This document shows, in pieces, positions 47,165 to 59,425 of a stretch of DNA of 64,000 nucleotides; position 1 is the first letter of the stretch; each line of letters opens with the position of its first letter. This DNA comes from Flaccisagitta enflata (taxonomy: Eukaryota; Chaetognatha; Sagittoidea; Aphragmophora). The notes beneath the pieces were generated by a model that did no database searches, had not been told where the DNA came from, and saw only the letters and a program-made list of their open reading frames with translations. The stretch lies in the NCBI GenBank assembly GCA_965153355.1, contig OZ231128.1, positions 8,742,001 through 8,806,000 of the forward strand, in the 5' to 3' direction. The position numbers and the translations under genes were made by a program.

Positions 47165-47245
47165 TGTTCACAAGGCCCTCTTCCATTCATGTCAATTTGG
47201 GTATAGACTATAGTGAGGGATATTGTTCCACTTATCATACAGACA
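47165..47245 (+). mobile_element. Family F fragment
   Basis: CACAAGGCCCTCTTCCATTC and TAGTGAGGGATATTGTTCC. Confidence 0.6.
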
Positions 47246-47424
47246 TGCTGACTTCAAAGATACGGACCAACCTACGGAGTAACTGATACACCGACAGCAA
47301 CGTACGCACGGCTTTAAACCAGTGACGAGTTCATGGAAATCTTCTCCCTTAAAGGGTAAACATTGGCGCCAATTTAAGTTTCATAACCAGAGAATGAAAA
47401 GCATAAAACACTGGTCGCCCAAAG

Positions 47425-47815
47425 GCGATGTATGGTCAGCGATACCGTTGCCCTGCTTTGCATGAATGTGAATTGGAGTGAGAGGAAGCAGGGCAGCGGC
47501 CCCAAAGGGGGCGAATTCCTGTAGAACAAAGGGGGACTTTCATTTGTCCGTCCACTCTTCTTTCAATCCGTCCCCCCAGGCCCTCTCAGGCCTGAAATCT
47601 GCCCCCTCAGGCCTGAAATCTACCCTCTCAGGCCTGAAATCTGCCCTCTCAGGCCTTGAATCTGTGAGAGCGGTTTCAGGCCTGAGAGGGCAAATTTCAG
47701 GCCTGAGAGGGCCGGGGGGGGGGGGGACAAACGAATGGACGCACAAATTGACAAATGAAAGTTCCCCTGTGTTTTACAGGACTTCGTTTCCTTCGGGGCC
47801 GCTGCCCAAAAGGCT
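47425..47815. mobile_element. Family B element with clear inverted ends
   Basis: The left end (47483-47545) has GGGCAGCGGCCCCAAAGGG, a TGTAGAACAAAGG box and ACTTTCATTTGTCCG. The right end (47750-47812) is its inverse. The interior is a CTCAGGCCTGAAATCTGCCC array that itself inverts at about 47665. An ATGGTCAGCGATACCG tail precedes the left end. Confidence 0.8.
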
Positions 47816-47878
47816 CTTCGAAATGAATAAAAAAGAGCGCTATTGTGTCTCTTTCTAAAGCCTCTTCATGTCAACCTA

Positions 47879-48471
47879 ACCATAAGTGCAATAAAAATGG
47901 CCGATTTTTCAACAGCTTTGAGCACAGGTTTTGGTCAAAAGATTCTTGGGACCATCCTAAAATTCATGCATTGTAGAAACATATCAAAATTATCTTTCAT
48001 TTGAGTCCATGCAGCAATTTTTTTTACAATTCTTTTAGAAAATATGACAGATTAAGGGCTAACAACTAAATTGCCACCTCATGAAAAAAGGGCCAAATTT
48101 GTCACTCGGATTTTCTGAAATATTTTAGATGAGTAAAAATGATAGAAGATCTTTATTTATTTCGATGAAATTTTAGGTGCTAGTTGATCTTTATCTGCCC
48201 CAATATCAATGCAATTTTTATCAATATCGGGCAACGTCTTCTGTGATTGTTTGTGGAACTTTGTAAAGATACGATGGGCAGTTTCAAAATTGAGTGGTTT
48301 TGCTAATCTTACTCTCATTTGCATATTCATTGAGTTAGTGGTCCCACAAAAGTTTCAAATGAAAGATCTTTTGAAGGGCTTTCAAGGTGTCATGAGTTTT
48401 GCTATGTTCAGAAGGATTTTTGATCTTTTACAGACCTTTCAAAAATCGGCCATTTTTATTGCACTTATGGT
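47879..48471. mobile_element. TIR element with TA duplication
   Basis: Ends ACCATAAGTGCAATAAAAAT followed by GGCCGATTTTT, inverted at 48438-48471. TA flanks both ends. 593 bp; no coding capacity. Confidence 0.75.
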
Positions 48472-48679
48472 TAGATTCAATTTCCATGAAAAATTGAGGC
48501 AATCAATTTGAAGTGAAGCTTTCTCGGGGTTCCAAAGGTGGCGAAGTCGAAAAGTGATAACTGTGACAATTTCTGGGGAAAGGTTGAGAGACTGATGCGA
48601 TGGTCTGGTGGCCTACCAACCCTTCGTTATTCATCCTAAAAATCCAATGATCATTTTTTTTTGCCGTTTACATCGAAAC

Positions 48680-48920
48680 AAGAGCTGGGCAGGGGCCGTA
48701 TTTGAGATCACTAGAGCATTTGGCTATGGGGTAGTGAGGCACAAGACCGCCAATGACAAAAAGAGTAAAACGTGACCGACAAACCGACCGACCAACCGAC
48801 TGATGGACCAAGCGGGATATAGATTCGCGTAGCACGAGACTAAAAATAAAGTGTGAACAACCGATCAACCGACAAACGGACAAAGCGAGGTGTAGAGTCG
48901 TTTAGCACGCAACTAAGAAT
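48680..48920 (-). mobile_element. Type 1a copy plus adjoining 5' fragment
   Basis: CTGGGCAGGGGCCGTATTTG to GATTCGCGTAGCACGAGACT and an A-run. Then a second fragment GTGTGAACAACCGATC to GTCGTTTAGCACGCAACT. The arrangement is the same as at 43.1-43.5 kb. Confidence 0.75.
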
Positions 48921-49069
48921 AAGACCAACACGGTTGGTTGGGCAAGGGATAGTGCAACCAAAATTACGTAAATTTGATACTCACATCTATACCTGGGAAT
49001 CAAGAACAATTCTTGTAATCACTTTGAATGCCATGAAAAGACAGTAATGGCGATATCTAAAAAAAAAAA

Positions 49070-49175
49070 TGTTACGGAGGGACGGGCCAACGGAGGGAGG
49101 GACGGATCGACGGGTTGGACCAACGGGGGTTGGACCGACAAAGTAAGGTGTAGAGTCGCGTGTCCGCGGCTGAGA
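49070..49175 (-). mobile_element. Type 2 hairpin element 5' fragment
   Basis: Minus strand. The hairpin is degraded from AGTCGCGTGTCCGCGGCT, followed by a GTCGGTCC/CCGTTGG tract. No 3' end. Confidence 0.6.
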
Positions 49176-49294
49176 ACAGAATGCATTGAACCATGAAGAG
49201 GGTTGTCGCATTTACGCGAACATTCCCCTCTTTTACTAGAATGTTCTGGGCCTTCTTTCCTTTATTCCCATCTTTCCTAACACTTGTCCCACAG

Positions 49295-49317
49295 ATATTG
49301 TCAAAGCGACACTTAAG
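49295..49317 (+). CDS. C-type lectin gene, 23-nt microexon
   Basis: The acceptor CTAACACTTGTCCCACAG and the donor GTAAAG flank 23 nt that enter in phase 1 and leave in phase 0 (D/N-I-V-K-A-T-L-K). Joined to the next exon, this gives an Ala four residues before the first exon-A cysteine, the A-x-x-x-C spacing found before the second disulfide cysteine in C-type lectin domains. The usual Trp is Ile here. Too short for certainty. Confidence 0.5.
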
Positions 49318-49499
49318 GTAAAGTACGTCTATTTGGCCTTGAATGATGAATTTTTTTACTGAAGTGTCAAAATGTTTTTGACTCGAGTTAGTTAAATATT
49401 ATGCTACTGGACGAACTAGAATTATTCTTTTCAGGGTTTTACTTCAATTGCTGCTTTGTCAACAATTGTGTGACAGGCGTTAAACCCCGCGTCTTCTCT

Positions 49500-49955
49500 T
49501 CCCTTTTTGGGCAGCGGCTCTGAAGAGGCCAATGAGCTATGCTTGCACTTATGGGAGAATTTCTCCTTCTGCCCAATGCAAGTTTTGAGGCCTGGTTCTA
49601 AGCTTTTAGGCCCCATTCTTGCCTCAAGGCCCCGACTCCATTCAAGAGGCCCTAAGCTTAACCCTGGGGCCCAAATCCTAGCCCTAGGGCTTGAAAATGA
49701 GCCTCAAGGCCCAAGGCCCAAAATTCTGCCTGAAGAATTTCCAGGTCACGAGCCATGAGGCTGTGATCACGGCAAAAACCTGTAATCTAAACTCCAAAGA
49801 CTAAAAAAACTCCCTAAACTTCCTCACAAGCCCATGCATTATTCATCGCGTCGGTCCCCCCAAGGCCACTGCCCCTCTCACCATCTTATCACAATATATC
49901 CTAACTGAATGGCATCGGGTACCGCTGACCATCTCACGCTATTACGACAGTTTCC
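49500..49955 (+). mobile_element. Family B element
   Basis: TTTTTGGGCAGCGGCTCTG, AAGAGGCCAATGAGCTATGC, an AAGGCCCNAAA-type array, CCCCAAGGCCACTGCCCC and the tail GGGTACCGCTGACCATC. It lies in the intron between the microexon and exon A of the lectin gene. Confidence 0.75.
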
Positions 49956-50002
49956 CTCCTTTCCTAAACCTCATGTCTTCTTTTTCCTCTATTCCTTTTC
50001 AG

Positions 50003-50090
50003 TGTCAAGATGAACTGGCAGATTTGGTTGCCATAGAAACGGAGGACGAGCATAAATTTCTTGTCAAGCAACTCGAACTCCATCATGCCG
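50003..50090 (+). CDS. C-type lectin domain, exon A
   Basis: C-type lectin domains bind carbohydrate or protein ligands, usually with calcium, and are typically secreted or on the cell surface. This 88-nt exon (phase 0 in, 1 out; acceptor TTCCTTTTCAG, donor GTAACA) reads CQDELADLVAIETEDEHKFL followed by VKQLELHHAG. It is the C-x-x-x-G/D-x-x-L-A/V-x-I-x-[ST]-x-x-E helix-2 region of the fold, with the cysteine expected for the long-range disulfide. Continuation in exons B and C is in frame. Signal peptide and earlier cysteine exon were not found. Confidence 0.8.
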
Positions 50091-50159
50091 GTAACACGTT
50101 GGATGCTTGTATGTGTCAAATTTTTGTTGCTTCAGCCACCGGTTTTTATCTTTGTGCGG

Positions 50160-50250
50160 TTTTTAGATGCGTCCACGCATCTCTGTAAGGGTCCGTCCAT
50201 CTTTCCATTGGTCCGTTCATTGTTTCGTCCGTCGGTCCGTAACTCACGAG
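50160..50250 (+). mobile_element. Type 4 hairpin element 5' part
   Basis: T-run plus AGATGCGTCCACGCATCT, CTCTGTAAGGGTCCG, GTCC repeats and GTAACTCACG. No 3' arm follows. It lies in the lectin intron. Confidence 0.7.
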
Positions 50251-50556
50251 TCAAAAGTGGATAAAACTGAAGAAAATCACCCAAAATGTTGAGTCATTGC
50301 ATCATTCTGCATGACTCGAGTTTTTGGTAAGGATGTCATAAACAAGCTAAGCAGAATGTGGACGCATCGTTGTACCCCCAGGGTACTTGTTTGTTTCTGC
50401 TTGTCTGTTTGACCATTTGTCTGTTTGGCTGACGGGACTGTATTCGAAATTTGAAAAGAGAACGAGCTGACAATTAACAAGCCCCTGTTTATAACATGTA
50501 CAAGAAAAATGGGAAGCAATGTTTTTTTTTTATACATTTTTTTTGTTCTGTAACAG

Positions 50557-50643
50557 GTGTGAATATCCCCTCTTACTACTACCACTTTTGGATAAGCGCC
50601 AACAACTATCACGATGAGAAAACGTGGATATGGGCCAGAACAG
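50557..50643 (+). CDS. C-type lectin domain, exon B
   Basis: 87 nt, phase 1 at both ends (acceptor TTTTGTTCTGTAACAG, donor GTGAGC), hence a symmetrical exon. It reads GVNIPSYYYHFWISANNYHD followed by E-K-T-W-I-W-A-R-T. This is the F-W-I-G-x-x-x-x-x-x-E-x-x-W-x-W-x-x-G core signature of the fold; the usual Gly after W-I is Ser. It joins exon A at a Gly codon. Confidence 0.85.
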
Positions 50644-50869
50644 GTGAGCTTGAACAATATATACATAACAAAGGGTACCTCTTTCAAGGAGATAAACAGC
50701 ATGTTTGTCAGTGTTTCGCATTTAGGCCGGGAGAAAAACGAAAAAAAATCTATGACCATTTTCAAGCTCTGTAAATCATCTTCCAAACGGGGCTACTTGT
50801 CCTAGCTTTATGCCTATAGAAATTGCATCTGGATCATGAGCCTCTCAAGAATTTTGCAAAGGTGTAACG

Positions 50870-50945
50870 TCGGACGGATGGACAGACGGACAGACGAACA
50901 GACGCACAGACGGACAGACAGATGCACAGACGGACAGACAGACGC

Positions 50946-50979
<34 letters not shown>

Positions 50980-51136
50980 GCACAGATGGGCAGACAGACG
51001 GACGGATGGACGGATAGACGGACGGCTTGACAGACGGACAAATGGACCGACGGACAGACGGACAGACGGACGGACGCACGGACCGATGGACGGACAGAAT
51101 CTCTTATAGAGATGCGTTCCTGACGGACGCATCTAA
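50870..51136 (-). mobile_element. Type 4 hairpin element with expanded GACA/GACG tract
   Basis: The hairpin (plus 51110-51136) is AGATGCGTTCCTGACGGACG followed by CATCT, preceded by a roughly 220-bp GACA/GACGGACA expansion. Minus-strand frames rich in S-V-C-P are artefacts. Confidence 0.7.
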
Positions 51137-51479
51137 AAACGCTGAATTTACAAAAAAATGAAAAAAAAGGTACTTGTATGAAAATTTGATACTCAGGGTT
51201 TCAAATATTTTTTACATTACATTACATAACATTAAGAACTTAAGTATAACATGAAGAACTTAAGTATAACGTAACGGAATTATGTTGACGCATCACATAT
51301 GTTTCTTGTATAAACCTTATATTTTGAGTATCTGACTTACTAAGTACCGAGTAGTTTTTAAGTTGAGTGCCTTTTTCCTTAAAAAATTTACCAGGGCACG
51401 TTTTTTAATGCGTGCCTTTTTTTTCGCTTTTGACTCGAGTTGTTCCATGATTTGCAGCTTGTGTAGCATTTTTGCGGAA

Positions 51480-52190
51480 TAGGAATTTCCGCTCTCCCTG
51501 GCCTCCGCCCTCCCTCTCATGAAACCTTCCTTCACAGAACAAGTCGCTAATTTCTGTTCTGTAGCACTCCCTACAAGGTCCCGCACTCCCTTTTTGAAGG
51601 TTTGGGTTAAACTGACTGAATTACTGTGAGCACTCCCTTCTACATGCCGCACTCCCTCTTATGACATCAGTTGATCCTGATTTTGTTGCTGTCAGCACTC
51701 CCCTGCCAATCCCGCCCTCCCTTTTGTCAGATCAGTCTCGTATTGACTTTTTTCCATTGCTGCTAGCACTCCCTTTTACTTCCTGCACTCCCTCTCATGA
51801 ATAAAGGTTGATCCTGATTTTGTTGCTGTCAGCACTCCCCTGCCAATCCCGCCCTCCCTTTTGTCAGATCAGTCTGATATCGACTTTTTTCCATTGCTGC
51901 TAGCACTCCCTTTTACTTCCCGCACTCCCTCTCATAAATGAAGGTTGATCCTGATTTTGTTGCTGTCAGCACTCCCCTGCCAATCCCGCCCTCCCTTTTG
52001 TCAGATCAGTCTGATATCGACTTTTTTCCATTGCTGCTAGCACTCCCTTTTACTTCCCGCACTCCCTCTCATAAATGAAGGTTGATCCTGATTTTGTTGC
52101 TGTCAGCACTCCCCTGCCAATCCCGCCCTCCCTTTTGTCAGATCAGACTGATATTCCCATTTTGGCTGCGCTTTCGTTGTGCATTTCTAG
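51480..52190 (+). repeat. 137-bp tandem satellite
   Basis: GTCAGCACTCCCCTGCCAAT recurs at 51691, 51828, 51965 and 52102, an exact 137-bp period. A degraded copy lies upstream to about 51480. The unit contains CTAGCACTCCCTTTTACTTC, a diverged half-unit copy. It lies in the last lectin intron. Confidence 0.93.
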
Positions 52191-52280
52191 TTTCATTTCT
52201 CCCAAGTTGACAACTTCGTTCTTTTTCTTTGACATTCAGATTTCCAATTTACTTGTCGAAAAAGGATTTTTTATTTGAGG

Positions 52281-52445
<165 letters not shown>

Positions 52446-53228
52446 CAATTATGTTTTTATATTCTTCAATTTTTTCAGTTCTTTCATGTTTTGAATACAC
52501 TGTTTCTAGATGCTAGATAGAAAAAAAAAGAATTTGCGACAAAAGTCCTAATTTCCCTCAACCATTATTCCACCAACCATCTGAAATCTATAAACATGCA
52601 CCCATCTTCTACCTCTTCTCCCTTATCCCCACATCCCCGCCGTGGCTTTCTGTTTTTTTTTAAAGATTTGAGTGGTACACAGTCTGATTTAATGTCGAAC
52701 ATCAAAAACAGACTAAAATTGCCCCTTTGTCTGAAAATCGGCCTGATTTTAATCAATGTTGTCAATTTTGAGTATGTTCCACTCAAAATTTCAATAAAAG
52801 ACGCTTTCTATAGACACATTTTTGCAAGGATTTTGAATCTGCGATCAGATTGACATATTTCCAATTTTAAAGAATTGACCTAATACTATAATACAGTAAT
52901 TTGACCTGAGAAATGTACCCGTAGCCTATCGAAATATTGACCTGAGACCATTTTTGACTGCAGATTTGGATTCCTGAGGTCAAGATTGGTGTGGTATGTA
53001 GTGGATGGTAATATCCCTCAACTTTTACATGATACCGAAAATTAATACCGCCGTCTAAGGATCGCTATGAAGGAACGAAAAAAAACTACTATACAAATCT
53101 CGGAGCGCAAAACGAGGCCCCCGCAATGCGAACGGGAGTTCGCCAAGGGGCGCTAATATCTTACCTTACCTTACCTTTCTCTCATCTAACACCTACGTTC
53201 CCCTACCCCCTTCCAATACTTAACACAG

Positions 53229-53413
53229 GCGAAAGAGTTCGTTGGTCCAACTTTGGCGAGGGTGAACCGAACAATTCAAAACGGGGGACTTGCGTGGATA
53301 TCAAAGCGGACAAAAAGTTTACGTGGAACGACGAAGAATGCTCCATGAAAATCTACGCCATCTGTGAAATGTACATTTGGAATGAAAACCCCAATGCCGC
53401 CTCCAAAACTTAA
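53229..53413 (+). CDS. C-type lectin domain, terminal exon with EPN and WND motifs
   Basis: Entering in phase 1 after CTTAACACAG, it reads ERVRWSNFGEGEPNNSKRGT, then CVDIKADKKFTWNDEECSMK and I-Y-A-I-C-E-M, ending NENPNAASKT at TAA. The W-S-x-F-x-x-G-E-P-N-N block, W-N-D and the final two cysteines complete the domain. EPN plus WND are the calcium-site-2 residues that in known lectins favour mannose, GlcNAc or fucose over galactose. The specificity is an inference. The protein ends about 14 residues after the domain, so there is no membrane anchor downstream. Confidence 0.9.
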
Positions 53414-53496
53414 TATACGCCATTTGTGAAATGTATCTAATGAGAGGACCGAAAGTGGGGGTGTGTGGTTTTGAGTGTGAGTCATGGATGAAATGA

Positions 53497-53671
<175 letters not shown>

Positions 53672-54118
53672 GAAACTGAAAGAAAGTAGTAGAGAAGTAT
53701 CAGAGAGGTAATGAGGGGAAGTAGAAAGGATAAAAAGGAAAAACGGCGGTATTCTTTTTTTTTTTACTGGAGAAGGTATTTTAGAGAAAGCCCGCTTGGT
53801 CAGTGGGGCGTCCTTGTCTGTAGAAAACTGCATTAAGTATAGGCAAACAATCTCCTAAAGGATTTATAAAGTATTTAAAGAGTATTAAAAAGTGATCACA
53901 CCAAGAAAGTTAAGCGTTACGGGCGAACCGCAATCGACGGACGAACACAGATTAAAAAAAAGAGTCAGGAAGAAAAGAAGAAGATGAAAAAAAAAATTAG
54001 AAGGAAAAGGAAAACTAAGCTGAATCGGAGGAAAGAAAAGAAATGCGAGGTTGTACAAGTGCTTGTCAAAAAAATGCCTTATCTGCCATCGATATAACCC
54101 CTTCTTCTCCCATCGTAG

Positions 54119-54121
54119 AAG

Positions 54122-54219
<98 letters not shown>

Positions 54220-54275
54220 GATCGTGTTGTGGATGTTGTTGTTGTCAATATTGTTGTTGTTGTTGTTGTTGTGGC
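54119..54275 (+). repeat. (GTT)n microsatellite
   Basis: About 34 perfect GTT units (54120-54220) then an interrupted tail. A second degenerate GTT region lies at 54870-55035. Confidence 0.97.
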
Positions 54276-55075
54276 TATTGTTATGGTTTAACCATGCCAA
54301 AGAAAAAAATTGCACACTCACCTTTAAATGCATACCAAATCGCTCTCTGTATAGTAAACTATAAAAAATCAGTGACCGTTAGATAGATATAAAAAAATTC
54401 TTCAAAACTAGACCAAGCAGAATGTTGTAACTTTTTTTCCTCTTTTTCCTATGTATCAACGTAAATACTAACATTGGAAAAACATGATTATCATTTTTTT
54501 TCCATGATTTTCAGAACGAATGCGGACACGCCCTAAGAGAAAAAAATTTAGAAAATTTTCTTCAAAATGGCGCCAAGCAGAAATTTGTAAAGAAGTTATG
54601 ATTAAATGAAAGTGAAAGGTACAGTTCTAAGGGATGTGTGAAAACGCTCTTTCTGGCAGTAAGCAGAATTGACATATTTACTTCATATCATTGTAGTTTT
54701 TGAAGTTTTTGAGCTACAACGCTCTGACACCACTCAATTGATAGATTTTTTGAAGCTCTTAAAATGCTCACTGATTTTTTTATAGTTTCACCTCCTATGA
54801 ACGAACCGAGTTTCCTCAAAAAGTTGTGCAATTTTTTTTTTTGGCATGGTTATACTGTGGTTTTGTTGTTGTGTCGTTGTCGTTTTTGTTGTTGTTGTTT
54901 GGTTTTTGCTTTTTTTGTTGTTGTTGTTCTTGTTGTCACTGTTGTTGTGGTGGTTGTGGTGGTTGTGGTTGTGGTTGTAGCTGTGGTTGTTGTTGATTTC
55001 GTTGTTATTGTTGTTATTGTTGTTGTTGTTGTTGTTTATGTTTCTTTGGGTTTTGTCTCGCTTTGGTCATCTCTT

Positions 55076-55107
55076 ACGTTGTCATCTTCGTCGCCGTTGT
55101 GGTCTGG
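55076..55107 (-). CDS. Possible 32-nt minus-strand exon
   Basis: The acceptor TTTAAAGCTTTTGCAG and strong donor GTAAGA flank 32 nt reading P-D-H-N-G-D-E-D-D-N (phase 1 in, 0 out). No partner exon was identified. Confidence 0.3.
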
Positions 55108-55307
55108 GACTGCAAAAGCTTTAAATACTCATGAGAACGGCTATGTTTGTAGTAATGATACGTCATTTTCCTCATAACAAAGCCTTTATGTATAAAAAAA
55201 GAGCATAAGATGTAAAAGACAACGTCTCAATGGATTATCGCTCCCCCCACTAAGTGAAATGCCGATGAAAAAAGAAATTGCGGTAAATTATTCAACTGTA
55301 AAAATAA

Positions 55308-55312
<5 letters not shown>

Positions 55313-55350
<38 letters not shown>

Positions 55351-55654
55351 CAGACAGAGACACTCAGACAGACACACACACAGATTGACAAAAAGACGGT
55401 TAGACAGGCAGACAGACACCCACTGAGACAGACTAACGGACAGACAGACAAGGGACGTTTTTTTGTTTTTTTTTTAGAAAGCAGGTTTGTGATGCTGTGT
55501 TGGTGTTGTTTACCCGTCGCATTCACTATCTCAGCTCAGCGCCTACTTAGGAGGCGTGCAGGAGAATGTTTGTGTGTGTATCAGGGGAAAAATGAGATAA
55601 GCACCGTCTCCCTAGTAAAGCAAAAAGGATATCGCTTATGAATATGAGGAGGGA

Positions 55655-55705
<51 letters not shown>
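55313..55705 (+). repeat. Two short (GA)n microsatellites
   Basis: GA repeats at 55311-55347 and 55659-55705, with GACA/CAGACA degenerate DNA after each. No gene seen between. Confidence 0.95.
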
Positions 55706-55707
<2 letters not shown>

Positions 55708-56019
55708 AGGAGATACAGAGCAAGACAGAGAAAGAGACCGAGAGTGACAGTCACGGTCGAGGAAGATAGTCAAGTGAGGCAGGCGTTAGGACAGTTAATG
55801 TGAGCGTATTTTTCTTTGTTCATTATGTGTGCGCGTGCCTGTTTACGTTTGCGTGTGATATTTGGCCTTACAAGAGGCAAAAATTTTAAAAAAACAACTC
55901 AATTGTTACCATGTTTTTGATTTAATGTGATTACGCGCGTATCTCCATGAACGGGATGGCATTGTTTTTGAGATAGATTTCGTACGTGTTTTCCTTGTGA
56001 TATTTTTCCTGCTTTTTTG

Positions 56020-56434
<415 letters not shown>

Positions 56435-57294
56435 CCTTGTTTCGCTTTTGCGCCCAGCTGCTTCCAGTTACTCACTTATCTTAGACTCAATTCCTCATTT
56501 ACCACCAAAGTCAGATTAACCTTCTTCAAGCATAGATTTCGCTTTCAGGCAATTTTCATGTGGGATTTTTCTTTTCCTTCTCCTGGTAACCCTTTTTTTT
56601 TTATCTCCCACTCCCAGTTCGAAACGTGCCCCCCCTCCCCTTTAGAATACATAGTCGCTTCGCGGCAAGTGTGAAGTTGATGTGGTCAGTCACTCGTTCA
56701 GTGCGGTTGTACTTGATGTTAAACATTGCAGAAAAGCTCCAGATCGTTTGAAATGAGCTTACTGCCTTCAGACCAGTTAGTTAACAATTTGAGGTGAAAA
56801 AGAAAATGTGGATTTAAAAGAAAACAGAAAACTGAAGCATTCTTGTTTTAAGCTGTGCTTTTTGGCTGCCATCATATCCATGGAAAAAAAATAAAGTGAT
56901 TTTTATAAGTCAATCAGGTAAGCTGGTATCGTTTTGTACAGGTTTGTTTTGATTAAGATTTTTGCATTTTAAGAAATGGTCATGATTTATCGCAGATGTT
57001 TGCTCAGAAAACGTTTCCTGTCGACGGCTTGAAGGGGCTCAGCGGGTTGTAGATTATTAGCGGCGACTTATTTTTTGTGCAGTGAAGTTAAGATGATTCT
57101 ACAGTACGACGGGATTTCAATTTTTTTATCTATCAAATGAAATAAAGATACAAAAAATCTATCCTCCAGTCTAGGTCGTCTTTGCTCCCATGGTACTGTA
57201 CGTTTGGTGTGTTTTTTGCTTGCCTGAACTCGGGTCTGTTTGTTTGTCCATTTGGTTTTGTCTGTTGGTAATTCTGTCGGTGAATCTTTCATGC

Positions 57295-57345
57295 TTTTTA
57301 GTTGCGGACACCCAACTGCCAACTCTATAAGACGGCTACCCTCCA
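57295..57345 (+). mobile_element. Type 3 hairpin element 5' fragment
   Basis: T-run plus AGTTGCGGACACCCAACT, CCAACTCTATAAGACGG. No 3' arm. Confidence 0.55.
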
Positions 57346-57460
57346 AAGGCAACATTTGTGTTTCAAAGTAGGTCAAAATAAAGAAAAAATGTATATAAGA
57401 AAATGCAAAAAAAAAATTGAATGAAAGTGATTGAGATCGCTCAGACATAATATTTAAAAG

Positions 57461-57672
57461 AACAAGGCCGTATACACTCCCCCCCAGTCGCGGACGGGTG
57501 GGCAGGAGCGGTATAGCAAAAAATACACTCACGTTTTGTTTGGCAGGGGCAGAAATGCCGAAATCGCTCGCAAATCAAAAATGTTACGGACCGACAGACC
57601 GACCGACAGACCGACCGACAGACAGACCGACCGACACGGCAAGTTCTAGAGTCGCGTGTCCGCGACTAAAAA
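57461..57672 (-). mobile_element. Type 2 hairpin element
   Basis: Minus-strand full copy. The hairpin AGTCGCGGACACGCGACT (plus 57650-57667) and 3' arm GTCCGCGACT (plus 57486-57495) are exact. The interior has CTAGAACTTGCCGTGTCGG, (GTCGGTCT)n and a GCGAGCGATTTCGGC box, with a duplicated GGCAGGNGC segment. Confidence 0.88.
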
Positions 57673-58024
57673 TATGCATTTATTCAGCAAGAAGACCAAG
57701 TTTAGCCAATTTAAAGAGAGAACTATGTTTTTCAAAATGCAAAATTTCCCTGTTTTTGGCTTTCTTAGAATTTCGCCCTCAGAAAATGAAAAAAAAGTGT
57801 AGCAGAAATTCACTAAAAAAACATCATTTTCATGCTTGTTTTCATGTGAATCGCATAGTTCAAATAACATTTCAAGTCAGAATGTGATAAAGACGCAAGT
57901 AACCTGTGTCTTTGGAGACAATTTTTCCACTAAAAGCATTTCAGCTTCATTATTGCCCTGATAATGATGCAAAAAGTATGATGAAACACTTCATGTTCCT
58001 TCAATAAAAATTTGTCATAAGAAG

Positions 58025-58285
58025 CTTTGTCCGTCCGTCCGTCCGTCCCTCCGTCCGTCCTTCCGTCCTTTTGCCCGTCCGTCCGTCCGTCCATTCGTCC
58101 ATGCGTCAAACCGTCCCTCTGTTGGTCCGTCCGTCCGTTGTTCCGTGAGCATGAGTCGAAAAGTGGAAAAACGAGTGTCATAAAGCTTTTTGTGTATGTG
58201 TCTGTGTAGGGTGGGGTGTTGGGAGGGGATGGGGGTTGGCTGCCCCTGCCCACCCGTCCGCAACGATACTATGACCCCGCGTCTT
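58025..58285 (+). repeat. (GTCC)n tract and family D fragment
   Basis: A GTCCGTCC expansion at 58028-58145, then GCCCACCCGTCCGCAACG and ATACTATGACCCCGCGTC, the inverse of the family D sequence at 12.9 kb. Confidence 0.65.
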
Positions 58286-59278
58286 TTGTTTGTTGCTGAG
58301 TCCGCCGGTGAAACTTTTTGCTTCATATACATATAGATTTTAGGTAAGAATTACAATGTGGCTGCACTAGTTCCCGCCTGCGTTCGTTTTATAACCCTTA
58401 GTTTTGGATTTGATGAAAGAAAATCCTAATAGAAACTTAATTGTTTTTAAAATCTTCATCATAATCCCTCGTGGAAAAGCTTAGGGTCGGAAGCTCTTGG
58501 TTGGTAAAGTCGATCGGCGCTAAGACAGACCTAAGTCCCACTCTTGCCCGTATGGCGTGTTTCTAGTGAAGCTAAAAACGTAGGAGTAGTTATGAAAGGA
58601 GTAGTTAGTTTCTCTTGTTTTGTGCTCTTCAACCTTCAAGATATCTTCCACAAGAAATAAAAATTATTGTTTTAGCTTCAGTAAGTAACTCTGACTGCTT
58701 TGATACAGGTTTGTTTTGATTAAGAATGTGAGTTTTTCTGAAATGATCAATGGTTATTACAGATGCTTCTGAACCTTAACGTAAGAAAAATAGGTTAAAA
58801 TCTTCGAAAGAGCTTTCATTTGAGTTTGTCTAAAAATTCTAGCTCAAATGGTTTGGAAGCTATAGTGATTTGAAAATTACTACTCATTTTCTGGTCTGCC
58901 CGTATCTCAATGGAAAGGAATTGGAAAAAATTTTTAAGTCACAATAAAGATAGAAGACTTAATCCGATTGCCACAAAATTTTAGGTGGTAACTAGCTTGT
59001 ATGTCATCTCACACCAGTTAAATTTTTGTGTTTATTGGATGATTTTTACTATGGTTTTCATTAGGCATGGAGGGAATGTTCGGAAGTCCGAAATATTTCG
59101 GACAAATGTACGACTTTTTCTGTTCTTTCGGATTCCCACGCATGATTTTATCCCTCCTCCAAATGTTCCAAATGATTTGCAACAAGCTCAAAAATAGTAA
59201 TTATGTCAGATTTTGCATAGTTTCAATTGCTAAGCAGCGATTTTTGGCCATAGAATTGAAAAGGTGGTAACATGGACG

Positions 59279-59314
59279 CACGCAACTTGGGTAGCCGTGT
59301 ATCCGGCCTTGGTT
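59279..59314 (+). mobile_element. Solo 3' end of a type 1a element
   Basis: GCACGCAACTTGGGTAGCCG then TGTATCCGGCCTTGG with no 5' part. The next element starts two bases later. Confidence 0.7.
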
Positions 59315-59315
59315 C

Positions 59316-59425
59316 TTTTTAGATGTGTCATCGCATCTCTATAAGAAGGTCTGTCCGTCTGTCCGTTACGCCACGCCCCCTCTAATATCACACAGATGTC
59401 GCATCGAGTTGCGCCCGGGCTTGCT
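59316..59425 (+). mobile_element. Type 4 hairpin element, minimal 110-bp copy
   Basis: T-run, AGATGTGTCATCGCATCT, CTCTATAAGAAGGTC, two to three GTCC units, TTACGCCACGCCCCCTC, TAATATCACACAGATG, TCGCATCGAG and GCGCCCGGGCTTGCTT. Confidence 0.82.

Noticed and set aside
51317-51652. 111-codon basic minus-strand frame
   Set aside because: Its N-terminal half lies in the degraded satellite and no splice or start context supports it; it sits in a lectin intron.
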